A DNA stretch of 64,000 nt, from contig CM044961.1 in the NCBI GenBank assembly GCA_024516035.1, forward strand, positions 6,259,515-6,323,514, given 5' to 3'. This document shows positions 8,791-19,854 of this stretch, piece after piece. Each line of letters starts with the position of its first letter. Within the stretch, counting starts at the first letter, position 1. The position numbers and the translations under genes are program-made. The stretch comes from Bactericera cockerelli (lineage: Eukaryota; Arthropoda; Insecta; Hemiptera; Triozidae). The notes below the pieces were generated by a model. That model worked only from the letters and a program-made list of their open reading frames with translations, made no database searches and was not told where the DNA came from.

Positions 8791-10394
8791 CACTAAGCAA
8801 AACAAAATAAGGGCCACAAGTATTTTTAGAGATTCGGACCTACTACTTCAAATGTATAGCTTTAAATATGAAATAAAAGGTTGAAATTACTCCAATACAT
8901 TCTTCTCTAACTATTTTGATAAAAACAAACGAGTTTTTATTTAAAAAATTCAAGATTTTTATTTATTTTTTGAAAATGGTCGTTTTAGAACAAACTTGAG
9001 AATAAAAGTTAAGACGCTTGTTCAACCATCACAACAGCATACCAAGAAGGAATGGAAATTTATCGGCTCCTTAGTACCGAGTGTGACCTCCTCGATCTGT
9101 TACACATGTCTGGACTCTTCTTGGCATGCTTTGGATGAGTACATGAATGCGCTCTTCCGGAATCCTGTTCCATGCAGCTGTTAACGCCTCCATGAGTTGA
9201 TCTTGAGTCTGTATCTGGTCTTTTAGGGTTTTAATCTCCCTCTTAGGGTAATCCCATGCATATTCAATAGGATTGAAGTCTGGGCTTATCGCTGGCCAGC
9301 CGACAACTCTGATCCCCGCTGCTTGAAATACCTCAACAGTGGCTCTTCCCGTATGGGGGCGGGCATTATCATGCATGAAGATAAAGTTGGGCCCGGTTCT
9401 TTCGCTAAATGGAAGCACATGGGGAACGATGACATTATCCACACAAAGTTGAGAGGTTACCGTTTCGTCAACAAGGAAAACCAGATCGGTTTTTCCTCTG
9501 CTACTGATGCCACCCCACACCATAACACTTGATCCCCCATGAGGATCTGCTTCATGATTACAAGAGCTCTGAAACTTCTCTCCTGAGCATCGGAACACTC
9601 GAATACGTCTATCGTCGCTTTCCAATTTCACTTTACATTCATCCGAGAAGAGCACACACTTCCATTCCTCATCAGTCCAGTGCAGGTGTTCTCTAGCCCA
9701 CCTTAATCTTGCAGCGCGGTGTCCAGAACTAAGTTTAGGTTCACGAACTTTTCTTCTAGAGCGATTTTGTACCTCTCTCAATCTTTTGTGAATAGTTTGA
9801 GAACTTACAACTGTGTTCGAGTACTCATGGAGGTCCATTTGTACGCGGGGGCCGGATGTGAACCGTTCCTGCAGGGCTGTCCTGGCTATAAATCGGTCTT
9901 CTCTCACAGTGGTTGAGCGCTGTCTCCCACTTCCTGGTCTTCTTGATAAATTTCCAGTCTTTTGGTAACGACTCCATAGATTTTGAATGGCTCGCCGTGA
10001 CACTTGAAGCCTGTTGGCCACACTCCGCTGAGAAAGGCCCTCTTTAAGTAGAGTTACGGCTCTGATACGCAATTCTTGATCTAAATGGTGTCGAACCCTC
10101 GGCATGTCGATAAGAAACACTAAAAGTGACTTTAAATCAAGAGGAAATGTTATTAAGAAAAAATATTAAGGTAATCAATCAAACCGTTCGAGATAGGAAA
10201 ATTAACTGTTTTGATTATTATCTCAAATAATGATATTTACCTCATGCCATCTATTCAAGTTAAGGTCACAATTCATACCTGAACGTCTAATTAACAAGAT
10301 AAGTAAGATAGCAAGAATAAACTTTTAATCCAAGGTGTATTATACACGATGATCTTAGAAAATACAGGTGGCCCCTATTTTGTTTTGCTTAGTG
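8791..10394 (-). mobile_element. Tc1-like DNA transposon, structurally complete
   Basis: Inverted terminal repeats start CACTAAGCAAAACAAAATA and extend about 26-27 bp through GGGCCAC with a single mismatch. Both ends abut TA dinucleotides (8789-8790 and 10395-10396), the target duplication expected of the IS630-Tc1-mariner superfamily. The 1604-bp length and a single uninterrupted transposase frame match complete Tc1-like elements. The interior of the left and right flanks beyond the repeats is AT-rich. Confidence 0.93.
9071..10105 (-). CDS. Tc1-family DD34E transposase, intact
   Basis: The protein cuts and joins transposon ends at TA sites, acting in the nucleus. The 344-residue reading begins at the methionine of MPRVRHHLDQ; an in-frame ATG five codons upstream gives 349 residues, but the shorter start aligns better with the usual family N-terminus. 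Seen directly: an N-terminal paired-like helix-turn-helix (LSQRSVANRLQVSRRAIQNL), a GRPR-like linker (RRPGSGRQRS), a second DNA-binding helix (SSQTIHKRLREV), and the catalytic triad D155 (FSDECKV), D246 (HDNARPH) and E281 (FNPIEYAWD). The last two are separated by exactly 34 residues, so the class is DD34E. There is no stop or frameshift and the length is normal for the family (about 340). It may still be active, although key residues outside the triad cannot be judged by eye. Confidence 0.93.
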   Translation of the reverse strand: MPRVRHHLDQELRIRAVTLLKEGLSQRSVANRLQVSRRAIQNLWSRYQKTGNLSRRPGSGRQRSTTVREDRFIARTALQERFTSGPRVQMDLHEYSNTVVSSQTIHKRLREVQNRSRRKVREPKLSSGHRAARLRWAREHLHWTDEEWKCVLFSDECKVKLESDDRRIRVFRCSGEKFQSSCNHEADPHGGSSVMVWGGISSRGKTDLVFLVDETVTSQLCVDNVIVPHVLPFSERTGPNFIFMHDNARPHTGRATVEVFQAAGIRVVGWPAISPDFNPIEYAWDYPKREIKTLKDQIQTQDQLMEALTAAWNRIPEERIHVLIQSMPRRVQTCVTDRGGHTRY

Positions 10395-10399
10395 TATAT

Positions 10400-10830
10400 A
10401 ATGAAATACTACCTATTCAAATAACTTTTGTGTCTTTGAGGTACAAGCATGTCTTGTGTATTTAGGTGCTTCGTGAAGGTACAAATAACTTTTGTGTATT
10501 TTGTTTCTTTGTATCGTTTGATGTTTCCTGTCCCTTGAGCTAATTTTAAGGAAATATCTTCAAACCGTGTGAGTTTGGATATTTTGTTTCTTGAAGTCTC
10601 AGTTTTCCTTTTTCTTTACTAGATATTTAATGAATAGAAGCGAGTTTACAAGCACATATAATTACCTAATTATGGTGTCTTATTTTTTCTATCTATGCCG
10701 ACATTGGATGATAGATATAGGTATAGATAATCTTATCGGGTATGTATATGTATTATACAGCTTTATTAGGAACTATCGGGCTGTCAGTGAGTGAAACTCT
10801 CTTTTATAAGTATAGATTAGAAAATGATTA
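10400..10830. other. AT-rich spacer between Tc1 and foldback element 1
   Basis: It begins with the remainder of the 63-bp repeat unit. No coding or RNA signal was recognised. Confidence 0.4.
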
Positions 10831-10832
10831 TA

Positions 10833-12260
10833 CAGGGTGGACCAAAAAAACGTTTACACCCGTTAATGGTAGATTACTGACGACATTTCCAGGCCGGATC
10901 TACAATCTGTTTTTTCGGATTCGCCTTCGTAACTGCACAAAGTGATTTTTTGCAACTTTCCGAAAAAGCCTGACTTTGGCTTATTCTTCAGGTCAGTACT
11001 TTTTTCCTGTTTCAGATGAGTTGATTCTGAACAATTTTGCAGAAAGCCAACAAAATTTCGATGTTTCTAGCTACACTACTTTGTTTTTTACGATTTGGTT
11101 TGTCATATTTTTTTACACCTGAACAGAAAAAAACACCCGAAAAAACTTTTTTACTAAATAAAACACTCGACATTTGTCCGAACAAATTTTGGCACAGACA
11201 TGGGCAAGTTTGATAAAAGTTGGCGGCCGCCCCGAGGATGCTAAAAAATAATTTTACGATTTTTTATCACGTGATCTTCTGGGAAAAAATATTAGATGTT
11301 TGCCAAAAACTCTTCAAAAATCCTAAGAGTTTTCTAGCTGTAGACTGTGTAAGGGCGTCTTGTAATGTTTACAAAAATTGTTTACATTGCTTTTTTTGAA
11401 TACCGCGGTTTCACATGCCTTCATCAGCCAGTTTAGGAAAATTCAAATGATAAATTTCGTGCTTCTCAGATTGTCAGTGGTGTTAGCTAGATGTGGTAGT
11501 GCTAAGAGTGTTAGTCGCATGACCGAGGTTCAATTCTCGACGGTCAATATTTTTCTAATTATCAAAAAAAATCTGATGGAATATTTTATTCATACCTCTA
11601 TCTGACCTATTGTAACACCAACAACTATTGGTTTTTTTGAGGGTAATACCATATGTAAATAGAGTTATATCAGATACTATTGGTATCACAATACACATAA
11701 TTATTATTCATGTAAGCCCCTGAGAGACTGCCTTGATAACGTAAGGATGGTTTTTCTTATGCTTTCCTACGAGAGAAAAAAAAAAAACTATAAATCCAGG
11801 TAAATATGTAGGTAGGTTCTTCTATCATAAACAATACTAATTAAATAATAAATATTTACCGATTGCCAACTCTTAATAGAAGTCTTGAAAAAAACAAGAT
11901 AATATTTTGTAAAATTAATAAACTTTTGCAGTCTTTATTATGTTTTATACTATTTTGATATAAACAAAAAGGTATTAAAGAAAAACATTTTGTGTTAGTA
12001 TGTTCAATGAGAAACGATTAGACACGCACGATTAGCTCAGTGGTAAGCTAGCCCACCCGGTCCGAACGCCAGAGCCAACAAAAAATTCATGACTACAAAA
12101 TGAAAAAAACTGTTGCCATTTTTTATTTAGCCATAGTACACACTATGGATTCTCCTCACACAAATTTTTGAAACCAATGGTGACTTTAGTACCTTAGTTC
12201 TAACTCAGAACTGTCCCTCTACCTTCTTGTCTTTCTCTCTCTCTCTCTTTCGCTCTCTGC

Positions 12261-12293
<33 letters not shown>

Positions 12294-13999
12294 CCTTCTC
12301 AATTCCCTCCGAGGAACTGTTGGAAGTGGCGTCCACCTTTCTGTATGCAAAGGTTGAACCTCTTCATCATGTTCCATCGAATGTTGCGGAAGATTCCAGG
12401 TTTTTCTGTCAGGTCATCGAATGCCAACAGGATTCTTGCTACCAGATTCTGCTACTCTTGCGTCTCCACTGGTATTTCGTAAACTATGTTTTACTTCCGA
12501 GAAATTTCTAATATTAGAAATCGGAAGTATTGTGTTCGTTTTTCTAAAAAAAAATATTTTTTTGCTCCGATTTCAATTTTTTTTCATATTTCTGGACGTT
12601 TCATAACCTACTGAGTAAATTTGGTTTTGTGTCCGTCTGTCGGTCTGTCGGTCTGTCGATCCGTCGATCCGTCGGTCTGTTAAAACGATTCCTTGTAACG
12701 CGCAAATCTCGGAAACTACTCGACCGATTTTAATGAAATTTTGCACATATCTAGGAGATATTCTGTAGATGGTCCCATTTTAAATTCATCGAATTCATAC
12801 CAGCGGTTCTAGGTGAAAGAGACCATGCGCCTGACCACTAACTTTTTACTTAAACGCTTATATCTCGTGAACGGTACACCCGATTTCAATGAAATTTTGT
12901 AAGAATATGCATATTATTGTTTTACAAAGGTTATTTATATTTATTTTCAAAATAATTATAATTTAACTCTGATATTTAAGAAATTCCGAAATTTTGGACA
13001 AAAAAGTAAAAAAATAAGGACTACGACTTGCCGATACAGAATTTTTTGTGGAATCTAGAATGTAGAAAAAATGATATTCTACCATATAAAACAAATTTGA
13101 AGAAAATCGGTTGAGCCGTTTTGGAGATACAAGTAATGTTCTATAAAATCTCAAAATTGGCACGTGTTTACAATGTGAAGCAATCACGAGGAAGTTTTGT
13201 GTCCATAATTGGCAGTGTTTTTCACGTGATCCCAAATGTTCCTGTTGGCAGCTCCATATGCTAAATGCATATCTGCCATTTCAGCATACGAATAATAATA
13301 ATTATGTAACGTTTACTAAAAAAACTCAAGAAGTTTAAAGATAATATTTCATAGAATGCAGAAAAATATGCTTGAAAACTATGATCGAGAAACAAACAAT
13401 CATTCATTTGACTGGCCTTTAATTAATTCCAAGGAAAATAATTATCAGACATAAATAGCTAATTACTCTTTGAGTACAAGACGACCCTACACGGTCAACA
13501 CTTTTAAGATTTTGAACATCATTTTTTGAGACTTACCTGGTTCGTTTTCCTAGAAGATCACGTGATAAAAAATCGTAAAATTATTTTTTAGCATCCTTGG
13601 GTTGGCCGCCAACTTTTATCAAACTTGCCCATGTCTGTGCCAAAATTTGCTCGGGCAAATCTTGAGTGTTTCAAAGTGTAAAAAATTTACATAAGAATTT
13701 TTTTTCTATTCAGGTGTCAAAAAAGATACCAAACCAAACCGTAAAAAACAAAGTAGTGTAGCTAGAAACATCGAAATTTTGTTGGCTTTCTGCAGAAATG
13801 TTCAGAATCAACTCACATTAAACAGGAAAAAAGTTCTGACCTGAAGAATAAGCCAAAGTCGGACTTTTTCAGAAAGTTGCAAAAAATCACTTTGTGCAGT
13901 TATAAAGGCGAATCCGTAAAAACGGATTGCAGATCCGTCCTAGAAATGTCGTCAGTAATCTACCATTAACGGGTGTAAACGTTTTTTTGGTCCACCCTG
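10833..13999. mobile_element. foldback element 1 (long-TIR, TA-flanked, no transposase seen)
   Basis: The ends are CAGGGTGGACCAAAAAAACG and its reverse complement, flanked by TA at 10831-10832 and 14000-14001. The left arm (10833 to about 11283) and right arm (about 13551 to 13999) are inverted copies of about 450 bp. The approximately 2.3 kb interior holds no transposase; it holds a tRNA-like fragment (about 11480-11545), a family G head fragment (about 12025-12080), a CT tract and a section related to repeat J (about 12510-12720). TA flanks suggest a Tc1/mariner-type transposase acting in trans, which is inference. Confidence 0.82.
12227..12295 (+). repeat. (CT)n microsatellite
   Basis: A CTCTCT tract with a few substitutions inside foldback element 1; the serine/leucine-rich frame across it is an artefact. 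Confidence 0.85.
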
Positions 14000-14065
14000 T
14001 ATTGAGGAAAGTCGCAAGGAAAAACATTCTTAAGGAACCCTTAATTAAAAAATAGCTTGCATATA

Positions 14066-16222
14066 CAGTATGTTTCAGAAAAGGTGGCCACCCCCTCGTA
14101 ACTTTTGAACGCGACGGAATTTTTCAATTCTGTAAAGTCCTAGGTATAGGAAGTACCCTATGGCCCATCCTGTGGTCATATTTATTTTTGGCCCCGGTCG
14201 GCCCTTCCCGCTTTAAGGCCATATTTTTTCATTTTTCTCGCGAATTTTAAATGGAATGCTATATGTTTTATTCCTGTTAATTAAAGTCCAAATTAGGCTG
14301 AGTATAATGAGCTTTTAAAATTTTCAAAAACCTTATCAGGGACGGAGCTAGTAGGGTGCAAGTTTCAAAATTGTTACACCCTGTATTTCAGCGTTAGTTA
14401 GATTTTTTAGTACTTTTTTTATGTTCATAGGTTCAAAATATTGTTTTACACCATATGAAATCAAAAAAATATTCTTGTTTACTTCTAATCAGGGTCATAG
14501 TAAGGTTTTTGTAAAAGTACTTTTTTTCTCACGTCAATTTTTCCGTAAATTAATGGTGTTCTCGAAATTGGCATTTTTCGAGGTGAAAGTCTGCAGTGAC
14601 ATATGTTTTTTATGCTTGAAATCGAAAGAAAACTTAACGGAGAAGCGATTAAAATCATAAAAAAAGCCATTTAACCTGCTAGTTTTTTCACGACAGTGTC
14701 CGGTAAAGTGGGTGAATTTCGTATTGGATTTTTGTTGTTGAGGAAACACAATTGGCATAGAAAATAAATAATATCTAATAAGGGAATATTACTTCAATAA
14801 ACATAACTAAATGCGAAATTAAATGAAAATTATTTCTTCTAAATCAGTGCCGGATATTTTTTTTCTCTCTCTTTCTCTCTCTCTCTCTCTTCGCCTCTTT
14901 AAAATAATTGAATTGGTTTAATTTTCACCCTCAAGAGTTTGGTACTTGACCTGGTATTTTTTTCTCTTAAATTTCGAGATAATTAGATTTTTATTTAGAG
15001 ACCTGGTATTCATTACTAGCAACACCAGTATGATTTTTTTTAAATTTGGGTTTAATATCGCGTTTCAACTGCATGGTCATATCATAACGGGGTGTTACAT
15101 TCCATTCGCAAGAAACTCACCAACCTCCTAAACACATTTATCTCACCCAGCCTGGGTTAGGCCGGACTGCCAGCATCACGAAGTATTCTCCTCGCTGGAC
15201 TTTGCTTAACTTCGGTGATCCTACAAGAATCGTTGCATTCAAAGCGCCATCGGACTGACTCCAGAATTATTGACAATGTGTTTTCTACAAATTTTACCAA
15301 CTTACCAACTAAAATTGTCTCAAGAGGGGACTCCTAGGCCGACTTTAGAAGCAGCATTATCCGATAATTATTTTTGATACAACTTGAACTTTGAAAAGTG
15401 AAAAAAGAGAGATAAAAAAAAAAAAAAATATCCGGCACTGATTTAGAAGAAATAATTTTCATTTAATTTCGCATTTAGTTATGTTTATTGAAGTAATATT
15501 CCCTTATTAGATATTATTTATTTTCTATGCCAATTGTGTTTCCTCAACAAAAAAAAAATCCAATACGAAATTCACCCACTTTACCGGACACTGTCGTGAA
15601 AAAACTAGCAGGTTAAATGGCTTTTTTTATGATTTTAATCGCTTTCTCCGTTAAGTTTTCTTTCGATTTAAAGCATAAAAAACATATGTCACTGCAGACT
15701 GTCACCTCGAAAAATGCCAATTTCGAGAACACCATTAATTTACGGAAAAATTGACGTGAGAAAAAAAGTACTTTTACAAAAACCTTACTATGACCCTGAT
15801 AAGAAGAAAACAAGAATATTTTTTTGATTTCATTTGGTGTAAAACAATATTTTGAACCTATGAACATAAAAAAAGTACTAAAAAATCTAACTAACGCTGA
15901 AATACAGGGTGTAACAATTTTGAAACTTGCATTCTACTAGCTCCGCCCCTGATGAGGTTTTTGAAAATTTTAAAAGCTCATTATACTCAGCCTAATTTGG
16001 ACTTTAAATAACATGAATAAAAAATATAGCATTCCATTTAAAATTCGCGAGAAAAATGAAAAAATATGGCCTAAAAGCCGCAAGGGCCGACCGGGGCCAA
16101 AAATAAATATAACCACAGGATGGGCCATAGGGCACTTCCTATACCTAGGACTTTACAGAATTGAAAAATTCCGTCGCGTTCAAAAGTTACGAGGGGGTGG
16201 CCACCTTTTCTGAAACATACTG
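14066..16222. mobile_element. foldback element 2, about 793-bp inverted arms
   Basis: The ends are CAGTATGTTTCAGAAAAGG and its inverse, flanked by TA (14064-14065 and 16223-16224). The arms, 14066 to about 14858 and about 15430 to 16222, are of equal length and differ at only a few percent of positions in the stretches I compared. The spacer of about 570 bp contains a CT tract and an antisense 5S-type SINE. Each arm also carries an internal ACAGGGTGTAACAATTTTG motif. Mirror-image open frames of about 80 codons in the two arms follow from the arm identity and need not be genes. The element starts 66 bp after the end of foldback element 1. Confidence 0.88.
15050..15290 (-). repeat. SINE family E (5S-headed) inside foldback 2
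   Basis: Antisense: core TCACCCAGCCTGGGTTAGG, CCAGCATCACG, then directly the 5S-like part CCTCGCTGGACTTTGCTTAA, CTTCGGTGATCCTAC and CAAAGCGCCATCG. The 5S middle section containing the C-box is missing, a deletion relative to the copy at 51367-51622. Confidence 0.7.
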
Positions 16223-16239
16223 TATTAATCTACATATAC

Positions 16240-16480
16240 ATAGCCCGAGGCGTCTGTATAGAGTTCTCGAGTAGTGTAAACTATAAAGGATCCATCCTTT
16301 AATTATGTCTGGTGTTCTCTCGTTCTCTACCTTCACAATTCTATCTCTATCTCTCTCTTCATCAATTATTCTATCTCTCTCTATCTCTTTTACTTTATCT
16401 TTTTACTTTGTAGACCCCTTTTGCCGGCTATAAGACTCTTCAGTTTTATTTTTGCAGGATAAATAGAGTCTTATCTTGTA
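16240..16480. other. spacer with CT-rich microsatellite
   Basis: TCTATCTCTCTC-type tracts at about 16340-16395; nothing else recognised. Confidence 0.4.
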
Positions 16481-16482
16481 GG

Positions 16483-16660
16483 TACACTGGTAGTCAAGTG
16501 GTTAACGCGCTAGTCTGGTTATCCAGACAGCGCAGGGGTCCGTCCGTTGGTTCGAATTTCACCCAGTGCATGAATTTTTTCTATGAGACTTTGACCACCT
16601 AATAATCGGGAAATATTCTGTGAGAGTTAAGGGACTTTAGTCTCATTTTTGAAGTATAAA
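16483..16660 (+). repeat. SINE family A copy, 3'-decayed
   Basis: Head CACTGGTAGTCAAGTGGTTAA with box B GGTTCGAATTTCACC is preserved. The head has a 4-bp duplication (GTCCGTCCGTTGG), and the body decays after TTTGACCACCTAATAATC. Confidence 0.78.
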
Positions 16661-17083
16661 GTGTACATTATTGTTATGATCAAAAACATTTTTTAAAACC
16701 TCTATTTCTCACTTTTTTAGCTGTTACTCAATGTTCTTTGCTTTCATTCTCTCGGTCTTTCTTAACTTCTTAACCAAAGTTATATTTGGTTCATCCTAAC
16801 ACCATAGGTCCACAATAGTCTAGCTTAAACTTTTGCACTGTCCTCATTTTGTTTACCTTTTTACCATCCAACTCATCATCTCTCTCTTTCTCTCTCTTCA
16901 GCTTCTTTCGTTTTTCTTTTCAACTTGTTTTCTCTCTGGTCGTAATTGTTTTCGTCCAAAGTTAAGTAAATTACCTCTGGAAGCGTTCTTTTTCTTCTCA
17001 ACTTTTCCTTTTATCGTCTGCCCAATTTTGTCTCTCCCCAATTCAACTTGGATGTTAACAGTAACGATACACCCCAATGTACG

Positions 17084-17278
17084 TTGGGTGGAAGAGATTG
17101 CCATAGGCAATAACCCCGCCCTTTAGTTAGGACATAATTATGTTTATATTTATTTTTCCATTCTTTTTCCTTTTCATTGTACATATTGTTTCCATTTTCT
17201 TAATTGTTATAATAATTCTTTGTACTGTACATTTATGTCTTCTTATCTCTAATAAAGAGTTTCATAATAATAATAATG
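17084..17278 (+). repeat. SINE tail module H abutting exon 2
   Basis: GTTGGGTGGAAGAGATTGCC, CCCCGCCCTTTAGTTAGG, a T-rich body, then CTAATAAAGAG and an (AAT)n tail. On the host gene strand the insertion ends within about 12 bp of the exon 2 splice donor hexamer, so it was inserted almost at the edge of the exon without destroying it. Confidence 0.8.
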
Positions 17279-17294
17279 TACAAGCATCACTTAC

Positions 17295-17387
17295 CTTTAG
17301 CTAAAGCGCCCATAACACTATTGAGACCATTCTTCATACATTCAGTGAGCTTGGCATCGGACTTATGGCAGTTTTTGATACTTTTAC
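17295..17387 (-). CDS. takeout / JHBP-like protein, exon 2
   Basis: This 93-bp internal exon encodes the N-terminal part of a secreted JHBP-domain protein, a family that binds small hydrophobic ligands such as juvenile hormone or odorants in haemolymph or sensory fluid (family knowledge). Seen directly: an acceptor TTTCAG before 17387 and a strong donor GTAAGTG after 17295, both phase 1, and uninterrupted coding. The encoded segment has the takeout pattern C-H-K-S-D-A-K-L-T-E-C, i.e. CX9C with an Asp after the first Cys, followed by MKNGLNSVMGALAK, which corresponds to the family's ..L.KG boundary. It joins exon 1 in frame through a split GGT glycine codon. With exon 1 it gives 61 residues, about a quarter of the usual 240-260. 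No further exon was identified to the left in the window. Confidence 0.85.
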
Positions 17388-17464
17388 CTGAAATCAGAAA
17401 TTAGTTTAGTTCATACAATTAGTTACATATTTTATGGTATTAAAAAAAATCACATAAGATATCC

Positions 17465-17727
17465 ATTTGCCAAGTGAGTTAGGCATTGCACGCATGGTGA
17501 CCTGGGTTCGATTTCCAGCGGGTCAGGAATTTTTCTGCTCTGTACTTGATCCACTCATACCTCGTGAGGAAAAATGAGTAGTTCTTGTATGAGTAACTAC
17601 CAGTGGCGACATTATCAGAATAAAAAGAAATTAGTGTAATAGAATTCGGAAAGTACAGGAGGCTCTTAGTAATGCTGTGCTGCCCACAAAAATTGTGTAG
17701 AGGCCTTGTGCTTCACCACAAATAAAA
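17465..17727 (+). repeat. SINE family C copy, near full length
   Basis: tRNA-like head (GCCAAGTGAGTTAGGC, box B GGGTTCGATTTCC), CCTCGTGAGGAAAAATGAG, and the 3' half AGGAGGCTCTTAGTAATGC .. AGGCCTTGTGCTTCACCAC. It lies about 80 bp upstream of the exon 2 acceptor on the gene strand. An 8-bp loss has removed the GCGCGCTA part of the head. Confidence 0.85.
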
Positions 17728-17929
17728 TCATACATAAGACATCCATATTATAAAGATAACATCACAGCTGCTAGAAACAACCTCATAACTTATATACTTT
17801 AATTTCCGTGTCTATGTTGATTGTCTTGTGGGAAAATTAACAATCAGTGGCACATATATTATCTTGCGTCAAAAAAATGACCCAAAACCAGCCAACCTCA
17901 GTCTTTTAATAACCTATATTAAGTAGAGG

Positions 17930-18010
17930 TAAGTTATCATATTAATCACTTTCGCGATATCACAACTACTCAAACTCGCTTTACTAAATATTTGCTTTAC
18001 TTGGAACTTG
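17930..18010 (-). repeat. SINE family B fragment
   Basis: Antisense tail ATCACTTTCGCGATATCACA then ACTCAAACTCGCTTTAC; stops at box B. Confidence 0.6.
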
Positions 18011-18089
18011 GAAAGAGTGATAGCTCTGTTGATCAGGGAAGCCTAATACTTGATCTACATTACCATAGCGTCTTGGCAATATAAAGTTA

Positions 18090-18222
18090 TCATATTTGTG
18101 TTGATAATAATTACTCAAACTCGTTATCTACTAAATTTTTGCTTAACATGGGCAAGTCCCATGTTAACCGACCTCCAGGTTCCAAGTACGCCCCCTTATC
18201 GATCTAGCTACTGAGGTCGGTA
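18090..18222 (-). repeat. SINE family B copy
   Basis: Antisense, complete from tail (TTATCATATTTGTGTTGAT) to head (ATCGATCTAGCTACTGAGG then TCGG). A short local duplication (GGGCAAGTCCCATGTTAACC) is present near box B. Confidence 0.72.
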
Positions 18223-18828
18223 TTAGGTAGAGGTATATTCTATATCTATACGAAGCTGTGTCACAAAGTTACTTGACAAGAAACTTTCAAATTACCTTTT
18301 TCCTATGACCCTCTTATTAATAATGAATTTCTTGTCAAGCTTCAGGATAAGGACAACAGCTTTAGTTCGAAGATAAATTAACTTTAACCTCTCTTCCTTG
18401 CCTTAATGAATTTAACCCCTCCTCTTTAAAACTCAACCCCCCCCCCCATCGTGTCATCCATTTATTTTTCTTCAAAAAAAATTCTATCAAATTTGAAATT
18501 CCAAACTGTAACGTAAATAGGCCACGATAGCATGGGCTGGCGAAGTCTGTAAAGGAATTTTTGGAGTTGAAAGAAGTCCTTTTGAAGTCAAAAAACCTTT
18601 TTCGAAGTCATAAAGCCTTTCTGAAGGTGAAACAAAAAGGTTGATTATAAGCCTATGGCGTCTTTAGAAATTTGCCTTTCATGCATATATCAAAGACATC
18701 TTGGACAGAGATAAAAATATTCATGAATGAAGCTCACATATTATTAACAATATACAGAGCGTATCTGTACTTAAATGTATAGGGTGTGATTTGAAAAAAC
18801 ATAAATATTTGTATGTACGAATTTCTTT
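18222..18828. other. non-coding stretch, nothing recognised
   Basis: Low-copy AT-rich sequence with a C9 run at 18440 and repeated AAGTCnnAAAnCCTTTnTGAAG-like motifs at about 18560-18630. Confidence 0.4.
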
Positions 18829-18829
18829 G

Positions 18830-19116
18830 TGGTGAAGCACAAGGCCTCTTCACAATTTTTGTGGGTAGCGCAGCATTACTAAGAGCCTCCTTTACATTTC
18901 AAATTATTCTATTACATTAATTTTTTTTTACTCTGGTAATGCCGCCACTGGTCGTTACTCATACAAGTAACTACTCATTTTTCCTCACGAGGTATGAGTG
19001 GACCCCGAACATCCAAGTACAGAGCAGAAAAAATCCTCCCCCGCTGGGAATCGAACCCAGGTCACCATGTGTGCAATGCCTAGCGCGCTAACTCGCTCTG
19101 CCACAGTGACTACTAA
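18830..19116 (-). repeat. SINE family C copy, full length
   Basis: Antisense from GTGGTGAAGCACAAGGCC at the left through GGTAGCGCAGCATTACTAAG and CCTCACGAGGTATGAGTGG to the tRNA-like head (GGGAATCGAACCCAGG, CTCGCTCTGCCACAGTG). It is the clearest full-length reference for the family. Confidence 0.87.
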
Positions 19117-19439
19117 CATAAATATAATATGTTGACCTAATCGGACCAAACTGGGAACACCTAAAAAATTTTTTAGAGTTGGCTTCATCACAAAAGTTGG
19201 CTTCACCCGAGTTACGGCTCTGCATTTATTTTTTCCAAACACTATGCTACTCTTTTTTTGAAAAACCGAGTGTTTGAGAGATATTTGAATGCGTCTTTTA
19301 TCTTTAGCCACCCTGTATATTTATGTGAAATGTCGGTGGTCAAGTGATTGAAGTACTTCTTTTAAAGGTGATTGAACCTTTTTCCACTTATGCCATTCCG
19401 GAAACGGAAAATCTCGGTCAGAATTTTTCGCTCCGGCCG

Positions 19440-19515
19440 GTATTCAAAGCCGCAACCTCCGCGTGAGTAACCAATGCTCTTTCGGGTTTGCTCTTTCGAC
19501 CAAAAGCCACGGAGG
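19440..19515 (-). repeat. tRNA-like SINE head (family I)
   Basis: Antisense CGCAACCTCCGCGTGAGTAA and AGCCACGGAGGTCGCG, matching 6018-6098, with an extra TTTCGGGTTTGCTC duplication in the middle. Confidence 0.5.
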
Positions 19516-19699
19516 TCGCGTGTGAATTGATCGTCTGATGCTCCAGCTTTTTTATCCCCTCCACTCCCTACCTCTCTTACTTCCTCTGTTTCCTCTATCC
19601 TTAAGAAATATTATTATTGTACAAATAAAAAGAACCATTTTATTCAATTCAATTCAATTCAAAAAAAAAAAAAATTCTATCTTATCTATACTTAAGTTA

Positions 19700-19850
19700 T
19701 TATTTAAGTTATCATATTTGTGTTTATCACTTTCGTGATGTCACAACTACTCTAACTCGCTTTACTAAATCTACGCTGAAACCGAGACTTGAACCACCGA
19801 CCTCCAAATTACAAGTCTGCTGCCTTATCGTACTAGCTACTGAGGTCGGT
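19700..19850 (-). repeat. SINE family B copy, full length
   Basis: Antisense: TCATATTTGTGTTTATCAC, a near-palindromic ATCACTTTCGTGATGTCAC, AATCTACGCTGAAACCGAGA, box B CTTGAACCACCGACC, head TAGCTACTGAGGTCGG. Confidence 0.82.
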
Positions 19851-19854
19851 TATC

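Noticed and set aside
14421..15867. Two similar 79- and 84-codon frames on opposite strands
   Set aside because: They are the same sequence in the two inverted arms of foldback element 2; no homology to a known protein and no splice or promoter context.
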